Of a stretch of 64,000 nucleotides of DNA, positions 1 to 14,000 are shown one piece after another (within the stretch, counting starts at the first letter, position 1; each line of letters begins with the position of its first letter). Origin of the DNA: Chlorops oryzae (Eukaryota; Arthropoda; Insecta; Diptera; Chloropidae); assembly GCA_020466095.1 (NCBI GenBank), contig CM035807.1:108889906-108953905 (forward strand), in the 5' to 3' direction. Under the pieces are notes generated by a model, which saw only the letters and a list, made by a program, of their open reading frames with translations, had not been told where the DNA came from and searched no databases. The translations under genes were made by a program, and so were the position numbers.

Positions 1-46
1 AAACCCACAATATGGGGAAAAACCCACAATCTGGCATCACTGCGAT

Positions 47-536
47 AAAGCTTCAGATCTATCGATAATTCAAACAATCGATCATTGAAATAATCGATAA
101 TTCAAATAATCGGTAATTCAATGAATTGATAATTTCAATAATTAATCATTTGAATAATCGATAATTCAAATAATCGATAATTCAAATAATCGATAACTCA
201 ATATTTGGTTCAAATAATCTGATCATTAAAATTATCGATAATTTTAATAATCGTTAGTTAAAATCTTCGATAAATTCAAAAATTTTTGATTCAAATTATC
301 GATAGTACCGATAATGAAAACAATCGATAGTTTCACTAATTGGCATTTCAAATAATCGATAATTTAAGTAATCTATAAATTCAATAATCGATAGTTCAAA
401 TTATCGATTATTCAAATTATCGATTATTCAAATAAGTTCGTCAAAGAAAGTTTCGACTGTAAAAAAACGCTTCCATAAAGAACTTTTTAAATATGGTTTC
501 CGTGGTATTGAGGTCTTCTGAGAAATTCCGAAAAGC
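47..536. repeat. ATCGATAAT-type degenerate tandem repeat, copy 1
   Basis: Irregular tandem units built on ATCGATAATTCAAATA fill this block. It opens with AAAGCTTCAGATCT and ends in a unique tail (AAGTTCGTC, then CGCTTCCATAAAGAA). The same head, array and tail recur at 3311-3839, so the whole block is a dispersed or duplicated repeat unit. It lies downstream of the last visible dachs exon. No coding frame is supported. Confidence 0.75.
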
Positions 537-706
537 AAAAATGATCTTATAGGTACACTATTTATTGGTATATCGCTGTTAGCCATCAATGGCACATTAG
601 TCTTTATTGGTGTATTTCAATTGTTTATGTGAGAATACCGAGACCAACTCCCTAACGCTGACTATTTTTCTTTTTTTCAAAGCAGCTTTTGAGCTTCGTT
701 AATACC

Positions 707-938
707 CAGAGCTCGGATTTTGTTGACTTTTATAAATTTAAAGCATACTTTATGGGGCAAAAATTTTTCTTACCAACATTTTGCGAATAAGTTAACCGAT
801 AATTGAACTTCAAACCGCTTTTCGAACTTCAAAAAAATTCATATTGAAGTTAAAAATCGATTTAACGTGAGTTGAACAAAATTTTTACTCCATGAAGTAT
901 GCTTCAGATTTATAAAAGTCAACAAAATCCGAGCCCTG
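707..938. mobile_element. hAT-type MITE (CAGGGCTCGG family), copy 1
   Basis: A palindromic element of about 232 bp begins CAGAGCTCGGATTTTGTTGA and ends with the reverse complement (TCCGAGCCCTG). It is flanked on both sides by TTAATACC, an 8-bp target duplication typical of hAT transposons. Internal arms pair over most of the length and there is no transposase. Other copies are at 34294-34535, 52057-52300 and 52678-53026. Confidence 0.85.
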
Positions 939-1920
939 TTAATACCATTGCCAGGACTTTATGAGAAGTAATTTTGAAAAGGCTTTTTTGCTTGGCAGTT
1001 TTTTCAATCAGCATTGGTTGAAAAATTTCTAGCATATTTACAGGGTAATTTAATATTTTTTCTTCCGATTTTAGACAAAAAAAATTTCAACTTTGCACTG
1101 GCAACACGGTATCAAGTAGAACGCGGATGCAGTTAGTGTATGGAAAGAAGATGTTGAGCTATATTTTTTCCTTCATTACACTAAAAAAATATTCCAAAAA
1201 TGTATAACGGTTGAGGAGCTATGGTTCCAGAAATGTGAAATAGAGGTAAAAATTTTTATTTTTTTTTGAGATTTTTGCTGTTTTTAGCTACTAGATGATT
1301 TTTTTCGGCTCAGTTATGAGGACAGTTATTTTTTCCGGTTCTCAGGCTGAAACTTTGTCATAGACAGGAAAATGAAATATTAAACGGTTAACGAGATATA
1401 GCGATAAGTAAATGCGCAACTTAATTTCGGCCACACTATTCGAGATCGTTTTAAAGTTGTTCTGTAGCCGATCTAGCAAAACCAAATATAGGAAGTGGCT
1501 ACATTTACTAAGTCCTTTCAGGAAGTGCAGTGAAAGAGTTTCAAATAGTCTGAAATCGATTGAGAAATCATAAAAATCACATCCCACGGAAGCCTAAGCA
1601 AAATCAACTTGAAATTTCAATTAAGAATTTTCGATTTAAAAACAAATGCTCTTTCGAAAGAATTCAATTTTTTGGTCTCATGAGAAATAATCCACTCCAA
1701 TCAAACGTTTGTCTAATATGATTACTTAAGAAGCACCGAGCGCGAACGAATTGTAGGCAACTCAGTAGGAATCAAAGAACGAAAAGGCTTTTTATTTACC
1801 GTAGTTTGAATTCATTCATCCACAAAAGAACGCTTTTCCACTACACTTAGCGATTCAATATTTTTCTCTCATCTTTTTTTTTTTCTTCACAGAATTTCTA
1901 ATCTTAAGACCCATACTCAC
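939..1920. other. Non-coding stretch downstream of dachs exon 7
   Basis: I see only AT-rich sequence without a convincing exon on either strand. It is probably dachs intron, since exon 7 ends with a splice donor at 1920 (GTGAGT on the minus strand) and the next exon is not visible. The open frame at 1342-1587 has no splice sites or recognisable domain. Confidence 0.5.
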
Positions 1921-2072
1921 CAAATCCAGTCCAAAGAGGCTGCATGTCTGTTGAATTATCTTGGAATCGCATTTCTCAGTGGGATCAGGTGGTGGTGTGC
2001 CCGCAATTGGTTGTGGTCTTGGCCTGGTCACTGTGTTCAGATTTGTGGTTTTCGATGATAACGAACGTGGCA
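1921..2072 (-). CDS. dachs exon 7 (last visible)
   Basis: This 152-bp exon has a TTTCAG acceptor and a GTGAGT donor. Its phase matches exon 6 exactly (one base carried over, ending in phase 0). It encodes a Pro-rich stretch containing RPRPQPIAGTPPPDP, then CDSKIIQQTCSLFGLDL. The tail therefore continues beyond the window. Confidence 0.75.
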
Positions 2073-5000
2073 CTGAAATGGAAAAAAAGAGAGACAACAA
2101 AAAATAAATAAAATATTAAAAGTGCAAAAAAAAAAAAAAAAAATGAGCGGGGGAAAAAACGAACTGGTAAAAGAAAATGGAAAAGCCAGAAATTGAAGAA
2201 AATTGCAATTTTATTTCTCATGCATGTGGGTTGAGTTTATTTTTCTATTTTCCTGGTTTCTCGACTAATGTCGTCAATGAAGGCTGAAAGCCACGAGTCA
2301 GCGCGATGCGATGCGGCAGAATCGAGTCGAGTCGAGTCATCTGTGGACGTAGAGTATGGCTTTCGAAGCTCTTACGTAAACACACAATGGATAAACCCTT
2401 GTTCAATGACTTTAATGCGTTATTATTGGACTCTATTATGGGTCAGTATTTCCTGCTATAAGAGTTTTCGGATGACGGGGATTTCTTTTTAAACGTTTGT
2501 GGCTTAAAGCTTTTATTGAGCTTTGAAGCAGATAATGAAAATAATTATTTAATTAAAAAATTATGCGCCTTTGGGGAGTTTTTTGTTTTATTTTCATATC
2601 AAAAAGTGACACAAATCCTGGATTTTTTTTCTTATGAGATCTCAATACACTTTTCGTATGGCTTTTGGGCTTCTAAGAACGAAGTTGAAAATGCATAATC
2701 TGATTTGAATAAGCTTTTCCTTAAATTTAAGAAATTTAACCCATCTACGACTTGTTTCGATACTTTAAAGATCGGTTAAGATCATAAGATTCTGGATACG
2801 TTAAAACCTTAAAAATATATTTCTATATTAGGCATCTATAAAATCGAAAATTTTCTTCTATTTTTTTAATTCAAATTTGGTTTTTACCAAACAAAATATG
2901 CTGGTGAACTATCGATAGTCTCGATAGTCTGAAATATCGATAGTACTATCGGAAGATATATTTTAAAATTTCAACTAATTTGGTTGGAAAATTCCACGTG
3001 GTTTCTATCAAGCATGTTTTAGCTGTTTAACATTTAAATATCCACCATTTTAAAGTTTTAAATTTTAAAATTATTGATGGTCCTATAATAAAAACTTTAA
3101 ATTTATTGAACTATTGTGCAAAAGTATCCTTCCTCAATTTATATCTGCATAATTTGTAACCTTAGTATACGCAGTTTAGCATGACGCCTACAATTCTCAT
3201 TTGCTTTAAAAAGTGGGACACATAAGAGTCGCAGAATTTCTGAAGATTTTTCACGACGTGAAGCGGCAGAAGGAGTGCAAGTTTGACTTATTTATCGGTT
3301 GTATCTCGTTAAAGCTTCAGATCTATCGATAATTCAAACAATCGATCATTGAGATAATCGATAATTCAAATAATCGGTAGTTCAATTAATCGATAATTTC
3401 AATAATCGATCATTTGAATAATCAATAGTTCAAATAATTGATAATTCAAATAATCGATAATTCAAATAATCGATAATTTCAATAATTTTTGTTCAAATAA
3501 TCGATAATTAAAGTTATCGATAATTTTAAAAATCGTTAGTTAAAATCATCGATAATTTCAATAATTGTTGGTTAAAATTATCGATAGTTCAAAGAACCGA
3601 TAATTCAAACAATCGATAGTTTCACCAATCGGCATTTAAAATAATCGATAATTAAATAATCGATAATTTCAATAATCGATTTTTCAAATGATCGATTATT
3701 CAAATAAGTTCGTCATAAAAAGTTTCGATTGTAAAAAAAACCGCTTCCATAAAGAATTTTTAAAATATTGTTTGTTTCCGTGTTTAAAAGGCCAAAATCG
3801 ATGGGGGAAGTGCATTGAGATCTTTCGAGAAATTCAAAAGTAATTATGTGGAAACTACATAGTGCGTTAGATTGGTGGCATTCAACATACCTGACGTTGT
3901 ATTAATTACGCTATTGCCGATGTGCTTGGATATTTTCGTGCTTGTCGTTGTATGCGCTGCACTGCCTGCGATATGATTGCGTAGGCGCTTATTACCATTG
4001 ACCTTTCTGCGCCAATGCCAGCCGCGCCATGTGGCTTGAATTAATGTCGCACTCTTATTACGTATTTCCGTGCGCAGGCATTCCAAATGTTGCCGTATGC
4101 CTTCGCTTAGGAAAACATGACGCTTCCCAGGCGCCCATGCCAACGTCACCGAGCCATCGACGATAGGTGGATTCTCCATAGCGCATTGCAGAATGAGGTT
4201 ACAGTCCTCGATCGCTTTGTCTTCGATGCGTCGCAATAGACGCGATGGAGCCAACATGCGATAACGTCCATTAAATTGCTTGAAACGCATACGATGCGGA
4301 AAGCCCGATGCCATCAGATTGACCGTCTCGAGGACCTGCAATGCACGGATCTGTTTCACAACGACGGACCGCTCAAAGCCGGAATTCTCCATCGCATTGC
4401 TACGTATGCAGCGGACAAAATGTGGCCTGGCATGGACGAGTGTACGCAACAAATTATCGAGCCGCGTATGAAAGTCTTGCGTCAGCGTCGACACTGGCTC
4501 ATCGCCGTTCAAAAGATCCGTATGCGAAGTGGGCGATATACGAAAGCTGAGACCGCGTGGCACATTCTGCAGAGCGTACAGTGCCTTCAATTCCGATCCG
4601 AAGAGATGAGTGGCAAAGCCAAAATTGCACGTGTGCTTATAGAAGACCGCAACGAGGTCATCGGGCACGACATCGCGATTCGTATCGAGAAAATCGGTAG
4701 CATCGTATTCCACTCGACCGGCAAAATGTCGTATCGCAAACATGCGCCGATCAAGAGGATCGGTTGTCGTTTGTTGCTTCGCCTCCAGGCGTGTTGAATT
4801 GCGATGTTGCACTTTTATTTTCGTCACATAGCTTTCGGCAGTGCCGCGCACGGAGCATTCAGCATCTAGCATACTAAGAAGTCCTGTGCGCAGTGATGAA
4901 ATCAAATCGATGCATGGCACATTGTCGACATAGTCCACTTCCGTATCACAGGCGATGCCTTCATCACGACACGATTCGACGGAGGACTTAAAAATGTGTG

Positions 5001-8000
5001 TATTATAGAAATGCTGCATTGTCTCCGCGCACAAATTGATGCACAAGTGTTCCAATTGGGCGTGCGGTGAGGGCTCCTCGAAACCAAACATATCCAGAAT
5101 GCCAATGAAACCGTCCGTGGCATGACGTACGGCATTATTTAGTGCGGCCATCGATTTCGAACCGGAATTGCCGCCAATCGTTGAGGCGTGCTGCGATGCG
5201 ACGTCCGCTTGATTGTGCACCGATTCATTGGAGTCTGAGCTGAGTGTGCCCAACGTTGAGCCGAGACGCTTAAGACTATTCGCACGGCGCACTATTGTCG
5301 CCACGGTGCGACAGTAAAGCGCCTTGGCCAAGCAATCCCGCGTCATATTCGACATGTTTGCGTCGCAGACCGACTTGATCAGTTGGCCTCGCGCATTATG
5401 GGTCCGTGTTGTTAGACCGCGAAACAATGCGGCCGGCGGCACACCCAAGAGGCTGGCAACTGAATTCAATTCCATTTCACCTTTCACATCCACCTCCAGG
5501 CCCTGCGAATGAGAAATTTCGTTAAAGCATTGAGCTTAAACAATTTTAAACCAAACGAAAAAATAATTTTTCGGTACTTTGTGGGCCAAAAATCATAAAT
5601 CGAACATCTTCGAGCTATTTTAGTCTAAAAAAAAAAATACACATAAAAAAATTAAGGCTTTCTTCTTCGTCACTCAGTAGACATTTGCAAATTTTCTTCA
5701 TGAAATTCAGACGTAAATTACCCAATGTAACCATCATCGTGATAGAAAAACGCCACTTCATAAAAAGATCGAATATACCACCACGAGGATCGAACCCGCA
5801 CCATCTGACGTGAGAGGCAAAATCTCTTCCCTTGCACTGACGTGCGCAATCCCAATTGTTTGCTTAAAATATAATAAATTCGATATAATCGGGATTATTT
5901 GTGATGAATGAAATTGAAGTTCTTCAAAAACGAATTAAACAAATAATCCCGATTATTTTTAGACTAAATTTTTTTATTTTTTGATTATTTCTACTTTTTT
6001 TAAATATTTTATTACATATTTGGATTATTATTGGCTTTAAAATATTTCCGATTATTTGCTGCAGATGGCGTACGGTGCTGAAATTCGAAAAAATCAAATA
6101 CACAAACCAATAGCCAACAGCAAAGCAAAGGAATGCAACAATTTTTTCGGCTCCTAATGCTGAAGCTTAATTATAACGAGCTCGAGCTGTATAAATCTCA
6201 GTTATAGGGAGCCCCGAGCTGAATCTAGGTTATAGCGCTACAGTTTTTCTTAATTCGAATCCCAGAGTACATTTTGCTGTTAGCTTAGAATACCAAACTC
6301 CAATTTATACATAGATATGGGCCAAAAAGTGATCAAACAAACTTTCAAAACAATTTTTGCGTGAAGGCGTACCGATAACTCAGAAAACTAATGATGCAGT
6401 TCGATTCGTCGTACGCGAAATAGAGGAAACTGCTAAATTCGCTCTTTTTTTTTTTTTTGACTACCACAGTGTAATAAATATGATTGAATATTTCTTCATT
6501 TACCTGACCGTCGATGAATTGTACGTTTCCCAATAAAAGCACCGCTGAGAGAACTCTGACCACATCCAAAAAGGGAATACCCAAAATACCAAGACAGGTT
6601 TTCCACGCCTGAAAACGCGTAGCATCTTCTCGTTCATTCTGACTTATATCGCCCGATTGCAAATATCTCAAATTAGCTGGAGAATATCCTTCCAGATTCA
6701 ATTTGATGCGCTCCTCTCGACTGAGGCCGGCAAGCATTTGATAGAAAATATGATAGTTCTTCTCCCTGGGCAACGGGTGTATGACACGTGTTTGATCCAG
6801 AAAATAGCAATGGATTTTCGTACGATATAATGCACTATCGGTCACTTGTACTTCGATGAACTGACCGATACGACTCGACTCGGAGTTGGTTGTGGTCTTC
6901 GCCGAGCCCAGCGAACGTAGGACTGTGAATGCAGCAGCCAAATGCTTAAAAGCATCAGTTTCGGGACCACCGCCAGCAACGGCAAAAAGTTGACGTAACA
7001 AAAGCATCGAACAGTGCGTCTTCCCGGATCCAGATGTCCCGGACAGAATGATTGCTTGTGGATAGCCAGTCTCGGCCTGTTGGCGAACGGCTTCTTGCAC
7101 GACCTTATGCAGCTGTGGCGCCAACGGCAATGTACGGGTCGATGACAATGTCAACGGATTACCAACATCCAGATATGGATTGATCGATAATAAAATCGGA
7201 CCAACATTTGTCTGGAAAAGGAGGCAATATAGAACAATAATAAAAGTCGCCAATATGGAACCGATCGGAAGTGGTCGAACTTACAAAGTAACGTTGTTGA
7301 TTGAAACGTGCATGCAGTGTACGCATAACGGAATGCTCTGTAAGTGGTCCCGGCAGATGTATTAAGTCTTCAATCTCATATGGCTGCTTAGAGCCGTGCG
7401 CGTGGCCGTGGGCGTGGCCGTGGACGTTAGCGTGTCCAACATGACTGGCAGCACGTGTACCACCATTCCGTAATGGGAGCGTATGCGAATTAACATTTGG
7501 ATACGATAATTTTTGCACATTGACGGCATTGCAAGGATTCGTTAGCTTCTGTGCGGGGAAAGGTAGCGGCGCATGCGCATTCGCATTCGCATTGTACTGC
7601 TGATTATAGTGATGATGATGATGATGATGGTGATGGGTTCCATTTGTTGTATGACGCATGGGCAATGTGTTCGAATTGATCGTTGGTAAAATGTGCGTAG
7701 GATCAGATTCCATATAGACATGTGACGTACTGTGTGCTGTAAATGCATGGAAGCATTCATTGAAATGAGACAATCCATAAAAAAAACAGTTCCCTCTACT
7801 CACCACTTTGCTTCTCATCAATCGGTAAAGGATGCGGTATGGAGGTATTACGAGCTGAGACAACTCGCATTTCCGGCAATGAATTGTGCGGCAAGGTTTG
7901 ACTGAAATTGTGCGAATTCTGGAAATGAAAAAAAAAAGGAAAAAAAAAATATAGAAAAAATCACTGAAATAATTTTGCATCCGAAGAGGCTACCTTATGG

Positions 8001-11000
8001 CCTATTGTATGATTCGTTGCATGCGAATTGATAAGATTGTTCGCTGACGTTAGATTAGACGTATTGTTGTTGCTGTTGTTGTTGTTGTTTGCTATTGTTA
8101 TTGTTATTGTGGTTGCTTAATGTGGGAATTATTGTTGCGTGTTGTTGATGCTGCTTGTGTTGGAGTGTGGCATTTCCATTCGTATTTGTTGCTGAAGATG
8201 CAATGTTATTGTTGCTTTGTTGTTGTTTTGTTGCTGGTATTGTTGCTATTGCTATTGTGGATATGAAGATTGGGGCTTGATGCATTCAGATTGTGCCCCG
8301 TTGCAATGGGACCGCGCTGTGTTGTATTAGTTGTAGTTCCATTGGTGCTAACATTGCCATTGGTTCCCACGTTCTGTCCCTGACCGACATGGAAGCAATT
8401 GCGCAATATGACTAACTCCGAACTGAGACTTTTAAGACGTTTCTCCAAGTGGACAGCTTCATTGGATGTTGGGGCATCTGTAATGGAGCGGGGAAAAGGG
8501 TTAATCTTAATGAATTCATTTTGTAGAATTATCTCAAATCATTTTCCTCAAAGGGATCTAGTTTTGAGCAGCGAATGAGATTGACCTTTTCGGGCTGGTG
8601 CCAGATTACATCAGTGGACCATATACAGTGTACTCTCTCTTAAGTGGACCACCTACGAGACCGAAAAATGTGTCCGCTTAAGAGGGAAATATTTGAGAAG
8701 CAAGAACACTGGAACATTCCCAAAAAGTATCGCTTAAGAGGGGTGTCACTTTAAGAGGAGTGTCCGCAAGGAGAGAGTACACTGTATAGGTACCTATCAT
8801 TCACATTTCGCGTGGCGGATTTCCGTTTTCATAATTCAAAATAAAAATTAAAATGAAAAATTGCTTTAAATCAGCTTAAAACACCGTTTCTTTAGTTATT
8901 TATGTGACAACAACTTGTTTGAGACGAACAAGCGTTAGCTCTGATCGAAGCTAACCAGTGGCGTAGCGAGACATTTCGGCGCGCGGGGACATTGAAGGAA
9001 ATTCCGCCCCCTCCAACCGGCCTCTATAAAAATACCTTCATAAAAATTTAAATATGATTTGTCCCCCGGCGCGACTGCCCCCATTTGACCCCCTCGCTAT
9101 GCCACTGAAGCTAAGCATTAAAATAAAATAATAAAAAAAAAAATTCGAAAAATTCGAAAAATTGAAAACATATTCATAAATAAAGACTACCGGAGAAGCC
9201 AATAGAGGTATCAAATTTTTAAAATATTCATCTATGAGCACAATTTATGGGACATTCAACCTACTTTAATCGCCGATCACACCTCGGACCGATCGAGTGC
9301 GAATCGAGTGAAAAGAACTTTCGACGTGGATCGTCTGAAAATCAAATTTTTGAGCAATCGAAAATTATGCAGCACGAGAGTTTTTCGATTCTCTTTCTCG
9401 TCTTGATTTCAAACAGAATGTTCGCGCATACCTACAAACAGGTGTAAACATGCTCATACTTGAAATTTGATTCTTCGCGATAAATAAGCGTCTTTCATCG
9501 AAGCGAACCGAATTTAGGTTTTGATGGGGATTTTACGCATTTGATAGGTTTTTTTTTTGTTTATCAAACTAATTAAGAAAATTTAATTAATTAATTTTGC
9601 TACTATCTTTAACCCATTTGTGCCCGCTGTACCCAAATAGGTGCATACGAATGATCAAAATAAAACAGCCTTTAATGGCCCATATTCAGATATGAAGTAA
9701 AAACTTGTACAATAAAGACAAGTGAGTAAATTAGCTGCAATCGCGTAAAGTGTGAGAGAAACGACTGTATTCAATCTTCATACATTTTTCAAAATATACC
9801 AAAAATTCTACACTTTCGAATTCGAAATACTAATTTCTACTGAATTAAGAGATGAAATCAGCTGCTCTCGCATTGATTTTGTGCAAAAAATTGAATTTTT
9901 CATTTCTCATGACAAAAAGTTAGATGCAACCCTGCGCTCTAAATAATCTGAGATAGCTCGCCCAGCTCAATATAAACGAAAGTAGAACAAGTAAGGGTGT
10001 TATAGCCAGGCGAGCCTGACAATAGAATACCCGACACAGACTCACATGGTTCAAATAATTTTTAATATCAAGAGGTGTTTAAGACCATAAGGGGCCCATA
10101 TACCGACTTTTGTTAAATTTCTTTATGAAAACTGCCCCTTTGCCATGCCCACTTTTCCAATTTTTGTTGAACTATAATCGGAGGCTTAAATATATGTATA
10201 TGCTAAAATTTTAAGTTTCATTAAAATATTTCGAAAAAGTCCGATTTTAAGGCATTTTTGTGACAGACCGATCGGGTCCATTTTTGAACTTGTTCTTACT
10301 CATGTCCCCGTGAGCACGCATACCAAATTTTGTGAAGGTAGCTCAACTCCTTCGATAAGATAACTGTATACAGACAGACGGGCAGACAGACGGACGGACA
10401 TGGCGAAATCGAATCTCCTGGTGACGCTGATCATTTCTATATATATTTTGTATGGTCTATCTCTGGTTCTGGGTGTTGCATACAACCGTGTCGGGTATAA
10501 AAACTCACTTAACAAAGAAGTATTTTTTGGTTTATTTTTTCAATTTTTTCATATGGGCTCTTGACTTACGCGGCATCTGAGTATTGAAAAAAGGAATTTT
10601 CGGAACTTTTTTCAATATTCAATGTCCATATACCTACATACTCCTAACCAGTTTCCGGTTATATAAACTGTGCAAATAATAATTTACCCTTTTTCTGAGT
10701 TTTATATGATTTTGACAAATTTTTGGCATATTTAATGGGCATTAAAGGGTTAAGATAGACCCAAAATAGTTTCTTGGAAAGAAAAGTATAGGAATATTAA
10801 AGAAATTTAGACATGTTTTGAATAGTTTGCCAAGTTGCTATTAAATAATATCAAGTTGATTCCCGCAGGGGAGCAGTCTTCGGACAGCTATGGGCTTGGC
10901 AAACCCGCGGACCCCAGCTAAAAGTTAAATAGTATGTGAAGATTGGGAATAGAATCGAACTGGTAGTGATAGCGTCTTGAATGTTCGACCATATGACTCT

Positions 11001-14000
11001 GTTAACATAGAACAACGGGGACCAGAAGCGATACAGTCTGATTGGCTGTGCCCGGTTTTTGGGAGGCCCCCTAGTGTGTGTCTCAACTAGGGCTGTGGCT
11101 GTTGATGAGGTGAGGATGCCACCGAATCTCGGTCAGGGATTGTAATTGTGGCTATACCCCTGCATGAGATAAAATTGTTACGACAACGGAATCGAATGCA
11201 GTCCATCTGATGGCTATTTTTGGGGATATTTTTGGGGCTATTTTCGGGGCTATTTTTGGGGCTATGTTCAGCAGAAGGCTCTGTGGCCATTTGCTTTGAA
11301 CGTTAAATAAATTTGTTTTGATTCAAAGGAAAAAAATCTTTACTTTTTCCAACAAGAAAAATTGTTAAAATTAAAAATATTCCTCATTGTATGTTTTTCC
11401 TTTTGAATTAACCAATTTTCTGGCTGATTTTTTTTCTCTGTGTAGGTTCTTCCAAGACATTCAGTCTTTCTTGTCCAAATTTCTTTGATTTTTTCACACT
11501 TAGCAAACTTGTATTTTACATACATAAGTAGGCAGAAAAAAGGCCGTCACTGTGGATCACAAAAAAAAGATAATAATAAAAAAAAAGCTTATAGCGATCT
11601 TTTTATTTTTAGGGATTTAAACTAACTGAAAAGATTTATATGAGGCACTTAATAAATTCGCAGAAGGCTCTTAAGCTGACAGTTGAAGAATTTTTGTTTC
11701 TCTTTTATTCGATGCTCCGGAGTTAGTGGTCATGTTCATTAAAAACTATTCAGCCGTATTTAAGCATCCATTGTGATACAATGAAAACAATTTTTGAGAC
11801 TAAATGATAATGAAGAATTTGAATAAGGAGTGGAACTATGAAGAAATACAAATAATTAGCAAATTTTATATGAAGTTAATACCATATCTTGCAAACTTAG
11901 GAAATAGCCACATCGAATTATAGATCAATAAAATAATTTATCCAGAACTGACATGCACAATTGAAGACATAGAATATTTTTTGAACTTCCTTATTTCCAT
12001 ATCTAAAATATATTCGCATCACTTATGAACACAGGTTAGGTTTGGGTGGCTTGCCCCCTCACGTTGGTCCGTTGTCATACCACGAGGGATTTCTTCCTAG
12101 TTACCTGCTTTGTGGAGTCACTTGGACTCGTTTATGAACCGAGCCATGTCTATGTCTTATGAAAAACAAAAAGCTTTCCCACCTGGATTCCGAAATTCTC
12201 CAGATCTGGCTCCCTGTGGCTACTGGTTGTTTGCGGACCTTAAAATTTTTTGCCTATTTGAAGGGTCACAAGGCATCGTTCTATAAATACGACCATCGAT
12301 AGTCTTGATAGTCGATAGTCTGAACCATCAAAGTATCGACTAGCTTAAGTATCCCTCCTCATTAATATCACGTGGTAATATACTAGAAGCCGAATTTTAA
12401 AACCTTTCTTACTCAATTCTCCATACTTTGTAACCAGCACTGATTCTAGGCTGTATTTTGGTGACTCTTTTCCCTTGGATATTGAAAAAAATTTCCTTAT
12501 TTTCTGTTTTCCTTAGGAAAGTGATCAGTAAAAATCTCTGGTAAACATTTGAAGTGATTTTTGGTTAAAGGCAAAATCGAAAAATTCCATGAAAACGGAA
12601 AAAACCCCTCGTTCTGGCATCAGTGCATAGAATAAAATGTTAGCATGACGCCTATAATTCTCATTTGGTTTTTGAAATGGGACACATAAGAGTCGCAGAA
12701 TTTCTGAAGATTTTTCACTGGCTCGATAGAGCTGGGGAGCTATCGATAGTTCAATATTCGATATTTTCGATAGTCGATAGGATCCATAATCGATATTTTT
12801 TAATAATCGATAGGTTAAGTTATCGATAATTTTAATGATCGATTATTTTAATATCGATCGTTTCTTTAATCGATAGTCAAAATTATTGATATGTTCAACA
12901 ATCGATAGATTAAAATATCGATATTTTGTACAATCGATATTTCCGATAGTAGTTCCCAGAATCGATATTTTCGATTATCGATAATTTTGGAAATCGATAA
13001 TTTTGATAATCGAAAGATGAATTTTCGAACGGCTCTCGCCCTTATCTAAATAAAGGCATTTTTAGGAATCTGTCCATTTCAACGAGAGAAAACCGCTCTG
13101 TCACCGCCAGCACCACCTTTCCAATGCTAAAGTAAATGTCCATGAATCAAAACTATCGATAGTCTTAAAAAACCATCGATGTTTTCGATAGTTTGAAACC
13201 ATTGATAGTATCGATAGTGCTATCGATTGTCTTTCCAGCTCTAACCTCCAGTAATCGAATGAAAAAAATCGACAGTCACACATTTCAAAACAAAAAATCA
13301 GATTTGAAAGGGTTAAGAAGACTCTAATTTGCGAATTCGGGGCGAAAAGTCAAACCATAAAATAACAACTCAGCAATAAGCTTTCACGGCAATCAATACG
13401 TGTTTCCTTGATGACTTTTGAGAAAGTTTGGGCCCCGTTGGAGATCAACTGGTTGAAGCCTGCCTTTGAAATAAATCACAGACGTCTGAAAAGCTCCGAT
13501 AAAAAATGTCCAGCTGAGGAGAAGAACCTGTTCTTCTTTTCGATGAACAATGCTTTAACCCTTTACAATTTATAGGAATACTACTTACACCATTGCTATA
13601 AATCGTTAAACTGATGTCGGGACAAAGTCCCTTATGCGTTAATGGGTTCGGGACCAACTTTTTTTTATTATGTTTCTTCAAAATTCATCTCTGTGGCAAG
13701 GTAACATTCCCATATTTCATAATTTATGAATTCTTAACACATAAAATATCAAAAAATGCTCGATATTAATATTTTTTATAAATTTCTCTTTTAAGGAAAA
13801 CGTTTTTGTTGTTGTGGTTGTTGTACTGCAGCAATAAATACCACACATTTCGATTGTGGTCCATTGTTTTCTTCACTCGGTCCATTTAAAGTGAAAAGAA
13901 TCTTTTTTTCCCCCCTCTTGGTTATCTAACAGTTCGATCCATGGCCGAGCCAGTGGGATGACGACGAATGCGTCGTCGGAAATACCATAAATGTTGTGAT

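Noticed and set aside
47..3839. A CRISPR-like array in the ATCGATAAT repeats
   Set aside because: Units are irregular with no distinct spacers, and the sequence is eukaryotic.
4276..4797. 173-codon plus-strand frame
   Set aside because: It is the antisense shadow of the conserved motor exon of dachs and has no domain of its own.
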